A stretch of 64,000 nt of DNA, from contig NZ_JAGISH010000001.1 of the NCBI RefSeq assembly GCF_017813235.1, positions 186,001-250,000 of the forward strand, read 5' to 3'. Below are positions 38,357-47,394 of the stretch, piece after piece (positions within the stretch are counted from its first letter, which is position 1; each line of letters opens with the position of its first letter). Below the pieces are notes generated by a model that was not told where the DNA came from, did no database searches, and was given only the letters and a program-made list of their open reading frames with translations. Source of the stretch: Sagittula salina (GTDB taxonomy: Bacteria; Pseudomonadota; Alphaproteobacteria; Rhodobacterales; Rhodobacteraceae). The translations under genes were made by a program, and so were the position numbers.

Positions 38357-39514
38357 ATGACAGCCGCCCAGACCGCACAAAAACCCGTGCCCACCGCCTG
38401 CCTCGCCCTTGCCGATGGCACGCTCTTTTATGGTCAGGGCTTCGGCGCCACCGGTCAGGTCACGGCGGAACTCTGTTTCAACACTGCGATGACCGGCTAT
38501 CAGGAGATCATGACCGATCCCTCCTACGCGGGGCAGATCGTCACCTTTACTTTTCCGCACATCGGCAACACCGGCGTGAACCCCGAGGATGACGAGACCG
38601 GCGATCCGGTGGCGGCGGGCATGGTGGTCAAATGGATGCCCACCGCCCCCTCCAACTGGCGGTCTGCGCAGGATCTGGGCGCGTGGCTGGCGGCGCGCGG
38701 GCGCATCGCCATCGGCGGGATCGACACACGGCGCCTGACGCGGGCAATCCGCCAGTCCGGTGCGCCGCACGTGGCGCTGGCCCACGACCCCGAAGGCAAG
38801 TTCGATATCGAAGCGTTGGTGGCCGCTGCGCGCGGCTTCTCCGGGCTGGAGGGGCTTGACCTCGCCAAGGACGTGACCTGCGCGCAAAGCTATCGCTGGG
38901 ACGAGATGCGCTGGGCGTGGCCGGATGGCTACGTCCGCCAGACCGAGCCCAAGCACAAGGTCGTTGCCATCGACTACGGCGCGAAACGAAACATCCTGCG
39001 CTGCCTCGCTTCCGCCGGATGCGACGTCACCGTGCTGCCCGCCAGCGCGACCTACGACGACATCATGGCGCATTCGCCCGACGGCGTGTTCCTCTCGAAT
39101 GGCCCGGGCGACCCGGCGGCGACTGGCCGGTATGCTGTCCCCATGATCCGTGACCTGCTCGACAAAGCGCAGTTGCCGGTCTTCGGGATCTGCCTCGGCC
39201 ACCAGATGCTGGCGCTTGCGCTGGGCGCCAAGACGATCAAGATGAACCATGGCCACCACGGCGCCAACCACCCGGTAAAGGATGTCGAGAGTGGCAAGGT
39301 GGAAATCACCTCGATGAACCACGGCTTTGCGGTCGACAGCCAGAGCCTGCCGACAGGCGTGCAGGAAACACATGTCTCGCTTTTCGACGGTTCCAACTGC
39401 GGCATCCGGATGAGCGACCGCCCGGTGTTTTCCGTCCAGCACCACCCGGAGGCCAGCCCCGGCCCGCAGGACAGCTTTTACCTGTTCGAACGCTTCGCCG
39501 CCTCCATGGGCTGA
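38357..39514 (+). CDS. carA: Carbamoyl-phosphate synthase small subunit
   Basis: 385-residue glutamine amidotransferase subunit supplying ammonia to CarB for arginine and pyrimidine synthesis. The N-terminal CPSase_sm domain has 'FNTAMTGYQEIMTDPSYAGQIVTFTFPHIGNTG'. The class I GATase domain has nucleophile Cys279 in FGICLGHQM and the His/Glu pair in VQHHPEASPGP. GGAG lies before the ATG. carB is not adjacent downstream. A terminator follows. Confidence 0.96.
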   Translation: MTAAQTAQKPVPTACLALADGTLFYGQGFGATGQVTAELCFNTAMTGYQEIMTDPSYAGQIVTFTFPHIGNTGVNPEDDETGDPVAAGMVVKWMPTAPSNWRSAQDLGAWLAARGRIAIGGIDTRRLTRAIRQSGAPHVALAHDPEGKFDIEALVAAARGFSGLEGLDLAKDVTCAQSYRWDEMRWAWPDGYVRQTEPKHKVVAIDYGAKRNILRCLASAGCDVTVLPASATYDDIMAHSPDGVFLSNGPGDPAATGRYAVPMIRDLLDKAQLPVFGICLGHQMLALALGAKTIKMNHGHHGANHPVKDVESGKVEITSMNHGFAVDSQSLPTGVQETHVSLFDGSNCGIRMSDRPVFSVQHHPEASPGPQDSFYLFERFAASMG

Positions 39515-39552
39515 CCCTGCCCAGCTCAACCAGCATCCGAAACCGTTGTCAG

Positions 39553-39577
39553 GGGCCCCCCATCGGGGCCCTTTTCT
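39553..39577 (+). terminator. Terminator after carA
   Basis: GGGCCCC (39553-39559)/GGGGCCC (39565-39571), then TTTTCTTT. Confidence 0.8.
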
Positions 39578-39910
39578 TTGGTGGACCCTTTGCACCCGGG
39601 GCGCAGGCGCTCCGCGTCCGGCCGCCTCCCTGATTCGCGGGTCTCTCCCGTCTCCAGCCGGACCGATTGGGGCAGCACCTCGGGCCGGGCATGTCCGGTT
39701 CGCAATTTCGCGCAGGGCGAGCAACGAAATCGCCATTTCGCGGCAAAGCGCAGGGTGTTCCCGCTTCGCCCCATTAACCAGTGATTAATCATGATCCGAC
39801 CGGTTCACCTCTGATTAACACTCTGAAATTACTTCCTATCCCGGCAGTCAATTAATGACTTCTTAAGCCTCGCGCGACGACCATAGGGCAGAACCCCGCC
39901 CGAGAACCCC
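39578..39910. other. Intergenic region with CtrA-like boxes
   Basis: 333 bases without a gene. The left half is GC-rich and featureless. The right half (39770-39870) is markedly AT-rich and contains the CtrA-like boxes listed separately. Confidence 0.6.
39774..39866. promoter_or_regulatory. Cluster of CtrA-type TTAA-N7-TTAA boxes
   Basis: Two exact boxes, TTAACCAGTGATTAA (39774-39788) and TTAATGACTTCTTAA (39852-39866), flank a near match TTCACCTCTGATTAA (39804-39818). The last ends 44 bases before the glycosyltransferase start at 39911. The matches are read directly; control by CtrA is inferred from the Alphaproteobacteria consensus. Confidence 0.6.
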
Positions 39911-41803
39911 ATGTCCCTGCCGATCTACGAACCATTGGACGATACCGCGCTGAAGACCCGCGACAGGCGTGGGCAGCCGATCAGCCGTATCCTTGTCGAT
40001 ACCGCAGTCTGCACGCCGCGCGTGATGCTTGGCGCCATGGCAGAGGCATCGCGGCTCGGCCAACCCGTGGCGCAGGTTGTCGCCGCCGAAGGACTGGCGA
40101 CCCGGCGCGATGTGCTCGCCTCACAGGCGCAACACTATGGGGCGATGGCGCTCGACCGGGCCAGCATGTCGCCCGATCCCACGCTTCAGGGTTTGATCCC
40201 GGCCGAATTCTGTCTCGCGCATGGCGTTCTGCCGTGGGTCCGCCTCGGCGATACTTTGGTGCTGGCAACCGCACGACCCGAAGCTTTTGACGCGCTGCTG
40301 CCTCAGCTCCCACCGGGGCTGGGTCCGATCCTCATGGCGGTCGCGCTGGAATCCGACATCCATGACGAGATCTCCGAACGGTACGGCGCCGCTCTGTCGC
40401 GGGCGGCGGAAGACTGGCGCGCGCCTGAAGACAGTTGCCGCGATCTCAGCCTGGCCGGTCCGCGGCGTACCGCACTGGCCGTCCTGCTGGGCGTTTTCAC
40501 CATCACCGCGCTCGTCCTCGCGCCGCATATCTTTTTCGCCTTGGCGCTGGCGTTGGCAGTGGGATCGATGGTTCTCACGCAGGGTATGAAGCTTCTCGCC
40601 ATCATTGCGCTGCCCCGCCGCATCGCCACGGACCGTGCGCGCCTGCCTGACGATCCGCCGCTTGTCACCGTGCTGGTGCCGCTGTTCCGGGAGGAAGACA
40701 TCGCTTCAACGCTCGTGGCGCGTCTTTCCCGGCTGACTTATCCAAAGTCGCTGCTTGATGTGATCCTCGTGCTCGAGGCGCAGGACGATACCACACGCGC
40801 CACCTTGCAGCGCACGCCGCTGCCGGCTTGGATTCGAACCGTCACCGTGCCGCCCGGTCGCATCCAGACAAAGCCGCGCGCGCTGAACTATGCCCTGCGC
40901 TTCAGCCGTGGCGCCATAGTCGGCATCTACGATGCAGAGGACGCCCCTGCACCGGACCAGATCGATCAGGTGGTCGCCCATTTCGCCCGCGCTGCACCGG
41001 ACGTCGGCTGCCTGCAGGGCATCCTCGATTACTATAACCCAAGCGCCAACTGGCTTTCGCGATGCTTCACCGTGGAATACGCTGGCTGGTTCCGGGTACT
41101 GCTGCCGGGCCTCGCCCGGCTGGGTTTTGCCGTGCCGCTGGGGGGCACCACGGTGTTCTTCCGCCGCGAAGTGCTGGAAGCGGTGCAGGGCTGGGACGCA
41201 CACAATGTGACGGAGGACGCCGACCTTGGCATGCGCCTCGCGCGCTGTGGCTGGAGGACGGAACTGATCCGTTCCGTCACCCGCGAAGAGGCCAACAATC
41301 GTTTTTGGCCCTGGGTCAAGCAGCGGTCACGCTGGCTGAAGGGCTACGCCATCACATGGTGGGTTCACAGCCGCCGGCCGATCAGGCTCTGGCGCGACCT
41401 GGGCACGAAACGTTTCGTCGGCCTGCAGGTGCTGCTGCTGGGGACGCTGATGCAATTTGCCCTCGCGCCGGTTCTGTGGTCGTTCTGGTTGATCTTCGCC
41501 GGCTTGCCGCACCCTTTGGACCGATGGCTGGACGAACGCGGTATCCTGGTGATGTCCGGTCTGTTTCTCGCGGTGGAAGCCGGATCGCTGGCCGTCGGCA
41601 TCACCGGGCTTGCACGCAGCCCGCACCGCGCCATGTACCACTGGGTGCCGACACTGGTGGCCTATTTCCCGCTCGGAACGATGGCGATCTACAAAGCCTT
41701 GTGGGAAATCGCCGCTCGCCCGTTCTACTGGGAGAAGACCCAGCACGGCCGCTCCGCTCCGGACCGCCCGGATGCGGACCTGCCGCCAGATACCCGCGTC
41801 TGA
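39911..41803 (+). CDS. Membrane glycosyltransferase with N-terminal MshEN-like domain (GT2)
   Basis: 630 residues. Residues about 20-175 resemble the MshEN/GspE N-terminal domain ('GQPISRILVDTAVCTPRVMLGAMAEASRLGQPVAQVVAAEGL'), known in some proteins to bind c-di-GMP. Two helices follow (about 190-235), then a GT2 domain: 'LVTVLVPLFREEDIASTLVARL', 'YDAEDAPAPDQIDQ' (DxD-like), 'TEDADLGMRLARCGWRT' and 'QRSRWLKGYAITWWVH' (QxxRW). C-terminal helices form the export part. The layout matches NfrB/XagB-like polysaccharide synthases. The CtrA-type boxes upstream suggest cell-cycle or motility-linked control. Confidence 0.85.
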   Translation: MSLPIYEPLDDTALKTRDRRGQPISRILVDTAVCTPRVMLGAMAEASRLGQPVAQVVAAEGLATRRDVLASQAQHYGAMALDRASMSPDPTLQGLIPAEFCLAHGVLPWVRLGDTLVLATARPEAFDALLPQLPPGLGPILMAVALESDIHDEISERYGAALSRAAEDWRAPEDSCRDLSLAGPRRTALAVLLGVFTITALVLAPHIFFALALALAVGSMVLTQGMKLLAIIALPRRIATDRARLPDDPPLVTVLVPLFREEDIASTLVARLSRLTYPKSLLDVILVLEAQDDTTRATLQRTPLPAWIRTVTVPPGRIQTKPRALNYALRFSRGAIVGIYDAEDAPAPDQIDQVVAHFARAAPDVGCLQGILDYYNPSANWLSRCFTVEYAGWFRVLLPGLARLGFAVPLGGTTVFFRREVLEAVQGWDAHNVTEDADLGMRLARCGWRTELIRSVTREEANNRFWPWVKQRSRWLKGYAITWWVHSRRPIRLWRDLGTKRFVGLQVLLLGTLMQFALAPVLWSFWLIFAGLPHPLDRWLDERGILVMSGLFLAVEAGSLAVGITGLARSPHRAMYHWVPTLVAYFPLGTMAIYKALWEIAARPFYWEKTQHGRSAPDRPDADLPPDTRV

Positions 41804-41820
41804 ATTGACCGGGTCGCGAT

Positions 41821-42471
41821 TCAGGTCGCCAAAGGGTCGCGGTTCTCCAGCTTCAGACGTGTGACGAAAGCGACAGAGATGTGATCCTTCAGCGCCTTGT
41901 ATGCGGCATCCTCGTCGCGCCGTGCGATGGCGTCGACAATGGCCTGATGCTCTGCCATGGCGATCTCGCCGCGCCCCTGCGCGGCCAGCGACGTCGCCCC
42001 CATCAGCGCCATCGAGCGATGCACGAGGTCCAGCTGCTGCACCAGGAACCGGTTGTGCGATGACAAATGGATCATTTTGTGAAACCGCCGGTTCGCCCGC
42101 GCCAGCGCGGCCGGGTCGCCCATCAGCTGGCGGTCCTCCGTCACCATGTCGCGCAGTACGCGCACCTCTTCCTCCGTGGCGTGCCGCGCCGCCAGTCGCG
42201 CCGCCAGCCCCTCCAACTCGGTCCGTACGGCATAAAGTTCCGCCATCTGGTTGTGATCCAGAGAGGCCACGATCAGCGACCGCCCGTCCCGCGTCAGCAG
42301 GCTTTGCGTTTCGAGCCGCTGAAGCGCCTCTCGGATAGGCGTCCGGGACACGCCGAAGCGGTCGGCCAGCTCGCTCTCCACCAGACGGTCGCCTGGCCGG
42401 TAGACGCCGGAATCGATGGCGTCGAGGATCAGCGAATAGGCATCCTTCTGGGCGGTCTTCGGCTGGGCCAT
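41821..42471 (-). CDS. GntR family transcriptional regulator (FadR/FCD type)
   Basis: 216 residues. The N-terminal winged helix has 'DAYSLILDAIDSGVYRPGDRLVESELADRFGVSRTPIREALQRLETQSLL'. The C-terminal FCD all-helical sensor has 'AELYAVRTELEGLAARLAA', 'NRRFHKMIHLSSHNRFL' and 'EHQAIVDAIARRDEDAAYKALKDHI', whose Asp/His residues usually hold a metal and a carboxylate effector. The start at 42471 has AAGGAA before it. It is divergent from the HAD gene 110 bases away, and an inverted repeat CGCAAGC/GCTTGCG (42521-42527 with 42544-42550) lies between as an operator candidate. The ligand is unknown. Confidence 0.88.
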   Translation of the reverse strand: MAQPKTAQKDAYSLILDAIDSGVYRPGDRLVESELADRFGVSRTPIREALQRLETQSLLTRDGRSLIVASLDHNQMAELYAVRTELEGLAARLAARHATEEEVRVLRDMVTEDRQLMGDPAALARANRRFHKMIHLSSHNRFLVQQLDLVHRSMALMGATSLAAQGRGEIAMAEHQAIVDAIARRDEDAAYKALKDHISVAFVTRLKLENRDPLAT

Positions 42472-42581
42472 GCGGGTTCCTTGTCCTGGCTTGAAAAGTC
42501 CGCGCACGATAGACCTATGCCGCAAGCGCAGACAAGCGCCTTGGCTTGCGCTATTGCCGCAGGGAGGAGTATCCGAGAGCC

Positions 42582-43235
42582 ATGGACCGATTTGCACGCC
42601 TGAGGACCTGGGTCTTCGATCTCGACAACACGCTCTACCCGCCCGCCATGCGCCTCTTCGATCAGATCGAGGTGAAGATGACGGATTTTGTCATGCGCAC
42701 CGCCGGGGTCGCGCGCGAGGAGGCCGACCGCCTGCGCAAGCACTGGTGGGCAGAACACGGTACAACGCTCGCAGGGCTGATGCACCACCACCGCGTCGAT
42801 CCCGAAGGCTACCTGCACGAGGTCCACGACATCTCCTTCGAAGCGCTGGCGCCCGACCCGCATCTGGCCGAGCTTATCGCGCAACTCCCGGGGCGGCGGA
42901 TCGTATACACCAACGGCTCCGCCCCCTATGCCACGCAAGTTCTGCGGGCCCGCGGACTGGAAAAGTGCTTCGATGCGATCTACGGCGTGGAACACGCGGG
43001 CTACGCGCCAAAACCGCAGCGCACGGCTTTTGACAGGGTCTTTGCCCAGGATGGGCTCGACCCCGGTCAGGCGGCGATGTTCGAGGACGATCCGCGCAAC
43101 CTGAGGGTGCCGCACGCGCTGGGTATGACTACCGTTCACGTCGCCCCCGCGCGCCTGGAGGTCGACCATATCCACCATCATGCCGACAATTTGAACGGTT
43201 TCCTATCCGATGTGCTAAGGTATGCAAGGCACTGA
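42582..43235 (+). CDS. Pyrimidine 5'-nucleotidase (HAD family, SDT1/Phm8-like)
   Basis: 217-residue HAD hydrolase. Motif I is VFDLDNTLYP with nucleophile Asp13 and Asp15, motif II is in 'RIVYTNGSAPYATQVL', the Lys motif is 'HAGYAPKPQRTAF' and motif IV is 'AMFEDDPRNLRVPHALGMTTV'. 'FDLDNTLYPP' with a small helical cap is characteristic of the SDT1-type pyrimidine 5'-nucleotidases, which dephosphorylate UMP/CMP. AGGGAGGAG lies 12-15 bases before the ATG. Confidence 0.85.
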   Translation: MDRFARLRTWVFDLDNTLYPPAMRLFDQIEVKMTDFVMRTAGVAREEADRLRKHWWAEHGTTLAGLMHHHRVDPEGYLHEVHDISFEALAPDPHLAELIAQLPGRRIVYTNGSAPYATQVLRARGLEKCFDAIYGVEHAGYAPKPQRTAFDRVFAQDGLDPGQAAMFEDDPRNLRVPHALGMTTVHVAPARLEVDHIHHHADNLNGFLSDVLRYARH

Positions 43236-43370
43236 TATCGCGTCAGAACGCAGGCGAATTGCCGCATCTTCTGTGGCAAACGACGGCTTTCCTAAACTCT
43301 GCGACAGAACGCCCGTTTTCATGTGCGGAAAACTCTATATTTGCCTCCTGACCAATGACAGGAGACGCCG

Positions 43371-43586
43371 ATGTCCGCAGCCCACGCCATGACCCACGCC
43401 CCCGCCGCCCAAACGGAAACCAGCCCCGCCAGCATCGAACGCACCATCCTGATGGCCGTCGCGCTGTTTGTGGCACTGGTCGCGCTGGCCACCTGGACCT
43501 GGGGCCTGCCCGCGCTGGCTATGATCGCGTTGGCCTGCGTCCCGGTGATGTACGCGGTGCTGCTGCTCATCACCGTGGGCAAGTAA
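43371..43586 (+). CDS. Small two-helix membrane protein
   Basis: 71 residues, not recognised. A polar, Ala/Thr/His-rich N-terminal tail of about 23 residues is followed by two tightly spaced helices ('TILMAVALFVALVALATWTWG' and 'LPALAMIALACVPVMYAVLLLITVG'), predicting a hairpin in the membrane. ACAGGAG lies 8 bases before the ATG, and the composition is typical of a real membrane protein. A promoter-like TTGCCTCCTGACC region precedes it. The function is unknown. Confidence 0.65.
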   Translation: MSAAHAMTHAPAAQTETSPASIERTILMAVALFVALVALATWTWGLPALAMIALACVPVMYAVLLLITVGK

Positions 43587-43673
43587 ACCCGAGGCCCGGT
43601 CCCGTCCGGTCGCCAAAGTCTCATGGCGCTCCGCCCCGCCCCGCCCTAGATAGGGACCAAGGAGGCGCAGCCC

Positions 43674-44867
43674 ATGGATTATGACATCACGATCTCGGGC
43701 GGCGGTATCGCGGGACTGACTGCGGCCGCCGCCTTTGCCCAAGCAGGATTCCGCACACTTGTCGTGGACCCCGCGCCGCCGGTTACGGAGCGCGAGGCCG
43801 AAGGCTCGGATCTGCGCTCAACCGCGTTCCTGCAACCGGCACAAAGCTTCCTCGAAGAGGTCGGACTGTGGCCCCGGCTGGCGGAATACGCGATGCCGCT
43901 TCAGACCATGCGCATCGTCGATGCCGGCGGCGAAACGGCCGAAGCCCGCGCGGTGAAGGATTTTGCCGCCTCCGAGATCTCGGACAAGCCGTTTGGCTGG
44001 AACCTCCCCAACTGGCTGTTACGGCGCGAGATGGCGACACGGCTGGGCGAGCTGGCGCAGGTGGATTTCCGCCCCGGCACCGCCACCACCGGCCTCTTCA
44101 CCCGCGAAGGCGAGGCGCGCGTCTCGCTCTCCGACGGGTCGCGCGTGACCACACGGCTGGTCATCGCCGCAGACGGGCGAAACTCCCCGATGCGCCAGGC
44201 CGCTGGCATCCGGGTGAAGACAACGCGCTTCGGCCAGAAGGCGCTGGCCTTCGCGGTCACCCACGCGATCCCCCACAACAACGTCTCGACCGAAATCCAC
44301 CGGACCGGCGGCCCCTTCACTCTGGTTCCGCTGCCCGATCACCAGGGACGCCCGTCCTCCGCCGTGGTGTGGATGGATGCGGGACCGGAACAGGCCCGCC
44401 GCATGGCGCTGAGCCCCGAGGCATTCGAGGCGGAGATGTCGGAGCGGTCCTGCCACCTCTTCGGTCCACTCGCGCTGGCATCCCGCCGCACTCTCTGGCC
44501 GATCATCGCGCAGGAGGCAGAGCGCCTGACAGGGCAGCGACTGGCACTGGTCGCCGAAGCCGCACATGTGGTCCCGCCCATCGGGGCGCAGGGCCTGAAC
44601 ATGAGCCTGAAGGATATGGCAGTGCTGCGCGACCTCGCGCTCGATGCCCCCGACCGGCTGGGCGATGCCGGGATGCTGGACGCCTATCATCGCCGCCGCG
44701 TCACCGACATCCGCGCCCGCGTGGCGGGCATCACCGCGCTAAACCGTGTCAGCCAGATGTCCGCACACCCCTTGCGAGACATGCGCGCAAAGGGGCTGGA
44801 TATGCTCTACAGCCTGAAGCCGGTGCGCGCCTCGCTGATGAAGTTGGGGCTCGGCGCATCCGATTAA
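43674..44867 (+). CDS. UbiH/COQ6-family FAD monooxygenase
   Basis: 397 residues. The FAD dinucleotide fold is at the N-terminus (ISGGGIAGLTAAAAFAQAG); 'VIAADGRNSPMRQAAGI' is the DG motif; and 'LVAEAAHVVPPIGAQGLNMSLKDM' matches the GD.AH..PP.GGQGLN motif, though with Glu for the usual Gly-Asp pair. It would hydroxylate a ubiquinone precursor ring. Which ring position (C5, C1 or C6) cannot be decided without a tree. AGGAGGCGCAG lies upstream of the ATG. Confidence 0.87.
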   Translation: MDYDITISGGGIAGLTAAAAFAQAGFRTLVVDPAPPVTEREAEGSDLRSTAFLQPAQSFLEEVGLWPRLAEYAMPLQTMRIVDAGGETAEARAVKDFAASEISDKPFGWNLPNWLLRREMATRLGELAQVDFRPGTATTGLFTREGEARVSLSDGSRVTTRLVIAADGRNSPMRQAAGIRVKTTRFGQKALAFAVTHAIPHNNVSTEIHRTGGPFTLVPLPDHQGRPSSAVVWMDAGPEQARRMALSPEAFEAEMSERSCHLFGPLALASRRTLWPIIAQEAERLTGQRLALVAEAAHVVPPIGAQGLNMSLKDMAVLRDLALDAPDRLGDAGMLDAYHRRRVTDIRARVAGITALNRVSQMSAHPLRDMRAKGLDMLYSLKPVRASLMKLGLGASD

Positions 44868-44945
44868 CGAAGCCTTGGAGAGGCCGTCCGAATTCGGTTC
44901 CTTTAGGTGATTTTGAACCCGAAGAACTCGCGCGCTTCGGTTTCA

Positions 44946-45001
44946 TCTTCTATGGTCAAAAATATCACGATGGGGGTCAGGGGGAAGCCCTGCCTCCCCT
45001 T
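44946..45001 (+). repeat. Interspersed hairpin repeat, copy 3
   Basis: CTTCTATGGTCAAAAATATC then ACGATGGGGGTCAGGGGGAAG and CTGCCTCCCC. It is the same element as copies 1, 2, 4 and 5, in the gap between the convergent UbiH-type and aminotransferase genes. Confidence 0.65.
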
Positions 45002-45004
45002 CTT

Positions 45005-45045
45005 GCGCGGGCAAAGCCCGCGCCGGTCGCCGCCGTCAGGCGGCG
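45005..45045. terminator. Two tandem hairpins between convergent genes
   Basis: GCGCGGGC-AAA-GCCCGCGC (45005-45023) and CGCCGCC-GTCA-GGCGGCG (45028-45045), both perfect. No T-run; a likely transcription barrier. Confidence 0.5.
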
Positions 45046-45052
45046 AAACCGT

Positions 45053-46180
45053 TCAGAGAACCGCGTCCACCACGCGCTTCAGACGCGCGGTAGTGCCGTC
45101 CACATCATAAAGCTTGTCCAACCCGAAAAGCCCGATCCGGAAGGTCGAAAAATCCTGCGGTTCGTCCACAGCCAGCGGCACACCCGCCGCGATCTGCATG
45201 CCCTTCTCGGCAAAGGCCTTGCCCGACTTCACCGCCGGATCCTCGGTGTAGCAAACAACCACACCCGGCGCGCCAAACCCTTCGGCCGCGACCGACTTCA
45301 CGCCCTTTTCGGCGAACATCGCGCGTACGCCGTTGCCCAGCGCCCACTGCGCCTCTTTCAGACGGGTGAAGCCGTGCTCCTTCGTCTCCGCCATGGTATC
45401 GCGGAAGGCGCGGAGGCCGTCCGTGGGCATCGTGGCGTGATAGGCGTGGCCGCCGTCCTCGTAGGCCTTCATGATCTGGTGCCATTTCTTGAGATCCACG
45501 GCGAAACTGTCGGAGGTGCTCTCCTCCATCCGCGCGAGCGCCCGCTCGGACAGCATCACCAGGCCCGCGCAGGGCGTCGACGACCAGCCCTTTTGGGGCG
45601 CGGAAATCAGCACGTCCACGCCGGTCTCCTTCATATCGACCCAGACGCAACCGGACGCGATGCAGTCCAGCACCATCAGCGCGCCCACCTCATGCGCCGC
45701 CGCAGCCAGACGGGTGATGTAGTCGTCAGGAAGGATCATGCCGGCCGAAGTCTCGACGTGCGGGGCAAAGACCAGCGAAGGCCTGGCCTCGCGGATCTTC
45801 GCCTCGACCTCCTCGATCGGGGCGGGGACGAAGGGCGCATCCACCGCATTGCCGGTCTGACGGGCCTTCATCACCGTAGTAACGCCGCCGAAGCCGCCCG
45901 CCTCGAAGATCTGCGACCAGCGATAAGAGAACCAGCCATTGCGCACCACGATGACATCCGCGCCCTGCCCGAACTGTCGCGCCACGGCCTCCATCCCGTA
46001 GGTCCCGCCGCCCGGCACCAGCGCCACCGCGTCGGCGTTGTAGACCTCCTTCAGCATCTCCGAGATGTCGCGCATCACCTGCTGAAAGGCGGCGGACATG
46101 TGGTTCAGCGAGCGGTCCGTGAAGACCACCGAAAATTCGTCGAGCCCTGACGGATCGACGCTATCGAGCAGTGCAGCCAT
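45053..46180 (-). CDS. Class V aminotransferase (alanine-glyoxylate/serine-pyruvate type)
   Basis: 375-residue PLP enzyme. 'LVPGGGTYGMEAVARQF' binds the cofactor phosphate, 'VFAPHVETSAGMILPDDYI' and 'MVLDCIASGCVWVDMKETGVDVLISAPQKGWS' follow, with the Schiff-base Lys in APQKGWS. The layout fits alanine-glyoxylate/serine-glyoxylate aminotransferases, but Cys-Ile-Ala-Ser replaces the more usual DxVSS around the ring-stacking Asp, so substrate preference is uncertain. The start at 46180 has GAAGGAGAA 8 bases before it; an upstream in-frame ATG at 46369 is without a site. Confidence 0.83.
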   Translation of the reverse strand: MAALLDSVDPSGLDEFSVVFTDRSLNHMSAAFQQVMRDISEMLKEVYNADAVALVPGGGTYGMEAVARQFGQGADVIVVRNGWFSYRWSQIFEAGGFGGVTTVMKARQTGNAVDAPFVPAPIEEVEAKIREARPSLVFAPHVETSAGMILPDDYITRLAAAAHEVGALMVLDCIASGCVWVDMKETGVDVLISAPQKGWSSTPCAGLVMLSERALARMEESTSDSFAVDLKKWHQIMKAYEDGGHAYHATMPTDGLRAFRDTMAETKEHGFTRLKEAQWALGNGVRAMFAEKGVKSVAAEGFGAPGVVVCYTEDPAVKSGKAFAEKGMQIAAGVPLAVDEPQDFSTFRIGLFGLDKLYDVDGTTARLKRVVDAVL

Positions 46181-46614
46181 GTGAGTTCTCCTTCTTTGTC
46201 CACGACCTATCGCAGCGTCGCGGCCTTGGCAAAGACAACCGGCGTGCCCCGCCGATCGAAACTCCCTCCGGCCCCGGCACCACGGATACGCTGTGGGCGG
46301 ATGACCGTGTAAAGGTTCGCATCCAGAGTCCCGCGCCTCTGGGCTGTCAGGATCACGGATACTGCGCAACAGCGTTGGATGGAGTCGCTACTGGTGCCCA
46401 ATCGGCTCGAAAACGACATCGCGACCTACTCTTCTGATCAGGCGAGCCGGTGACAGATTCGCCTTCGGTCTGGTGCGCCTTTGGCAAGCGCTGCCCGAAA
46501 AACAGCCTCTACCCCGCTGTGAGGCATCGAAGGCGCTTTCCCCGGACGTGACATTGACCGCGGCCCCGGAACGATCAAAAAGTCGCATCCCCCGCGCCCC
46601 CACGCCCCCAGCCG
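46181..46614. other. Intergenic region, no recognised content
   Basis: 434 bases between the GGDEF gene stop and the aminotransferase start (both leftward). Open frames here are short and unlike known families, and no clear terminator or repeat was seen. It must contain the aminotransferase promoter. Confidence 0.5.
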
Positions 46615-47394
46615 TCAGGAGGTCTGTGCACTGCCGGACCCTGCCTGACACGGGCAACACCTGGCAATGGTAGCCTGCGGAACCTGAGGCCCGGCGCCTT
46701 CCCATGCGAGGACGCAGCGGTTACGGCCAAGCCGCTTCGCGGCATAGAGCGCCTCGTCCGCGCTCCGGATCGCGGCCTCGAAGGGCATGGAGCGTGTTTT
46801 CTGCACCGCACCCACCGAGATCGTCAGGTCCAGAGACCGCCCCTCCCACGTGATCGCGGCCCCCGCCACGGCGCGGCGCAGGCCTTCGGCGACCCGCGTC
46901 CCGCGCGCCCGATCCGACCCCGCGAGGAAGATCAGGAACTCCTCCCCACCGAAGCGGCAGACGATATCCTCCTCCCGGCAACGGTCCCGCAGCCGCGCCG
47001 CCACACTGCGCAGCGCCGCATCCCCCGCCAAATGGCCAAGACTGTCATTCACCCGTTTGAAATGATCGATATCCACCATCAGCACGATCCCTTCGACGAC
47101 GCGGTCGCGCCCTACCCGGTCGAACAGGAAATCCCGCGTCGAAACGTCGGTCAGCCGGTCGCGAAAAACAAGGCGGCGCAGTTCCGCTGCCGATTGCGCG
47201 CTTTGCTGGGCCTGATACGCAAGGGTCCACGTAAAGAGCCCGATGATGGTGGCGGATAATCCGACGCCGACGAGAAAGCTCTCTCCGCGCGGCAGTGGTT
47301 CCATCCCCACCACCGCGGCATGCGTGACAAGGACATTGATCGTCAGCGCCAGAATAACGGCGGCGACCAGAAAATACCCCTTGGTGCGGTCCAT
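46615..47394 (-). CDS. GGDEF domain diguanylate cyclase
   Basis: 259 residues. Two membrane helices (residues 7-26 and 40-60) anchor a cytoplasmic GGDEF domain that makes c-di-GMP from two GTP. The active site is GGEEF at 149-153, and Asp108/Asp110 in 'LMVDIDHFKRVND' bind metal. The inhibitory I-site RxxD is R140-E-E-D143, exactly five residues before GGEEF, so product inhibition is expected. No sensory domain beyond the two helices is present. A clear ribosome site was not seen at 47394, so the start is uncertain. Confidence 0.9.
   Translation of the reverse strand: MDRTKGYFLVAAVILALTINVLVTHAAVVGMEPLPRGESFLVGVGLSATIIGLFTWTLAYQAQQSAQSAAELRRLVFRDRLTDVSTRDFLFDRVGRDRVVEGIVLMVDIDHFKRVNDSLGHLAGDAALRSVAARLRDRCREEDIVCRFGGEEFLIFLAGSDRARGTRVAEGLRRAVAGAAITWEGRSLDLTISVGAVQKTRSMPFEAAIRSADEALYAAKRLGRNRCVLAWEGAGPQVPQATIARCCPCQAGSGSAQTS

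Noticed and set aside
39526..39792. Minus-strand 88-codon frame after carA
   Set aside because: It starts inside the AT-rich CtrA-box region, runs through the carA terminator, and has no ribosome site or motif.
43868..46150. A 760-codon open frame on the plus strand across the UbiH and aminotransferase genes
   Set aside because: It is a shadow of two well-supported genes (one in another frame, one antisense). Its product is Arg/Pro/His-rich low complexity with no family motif, as expected from GC-rich third-position bias.
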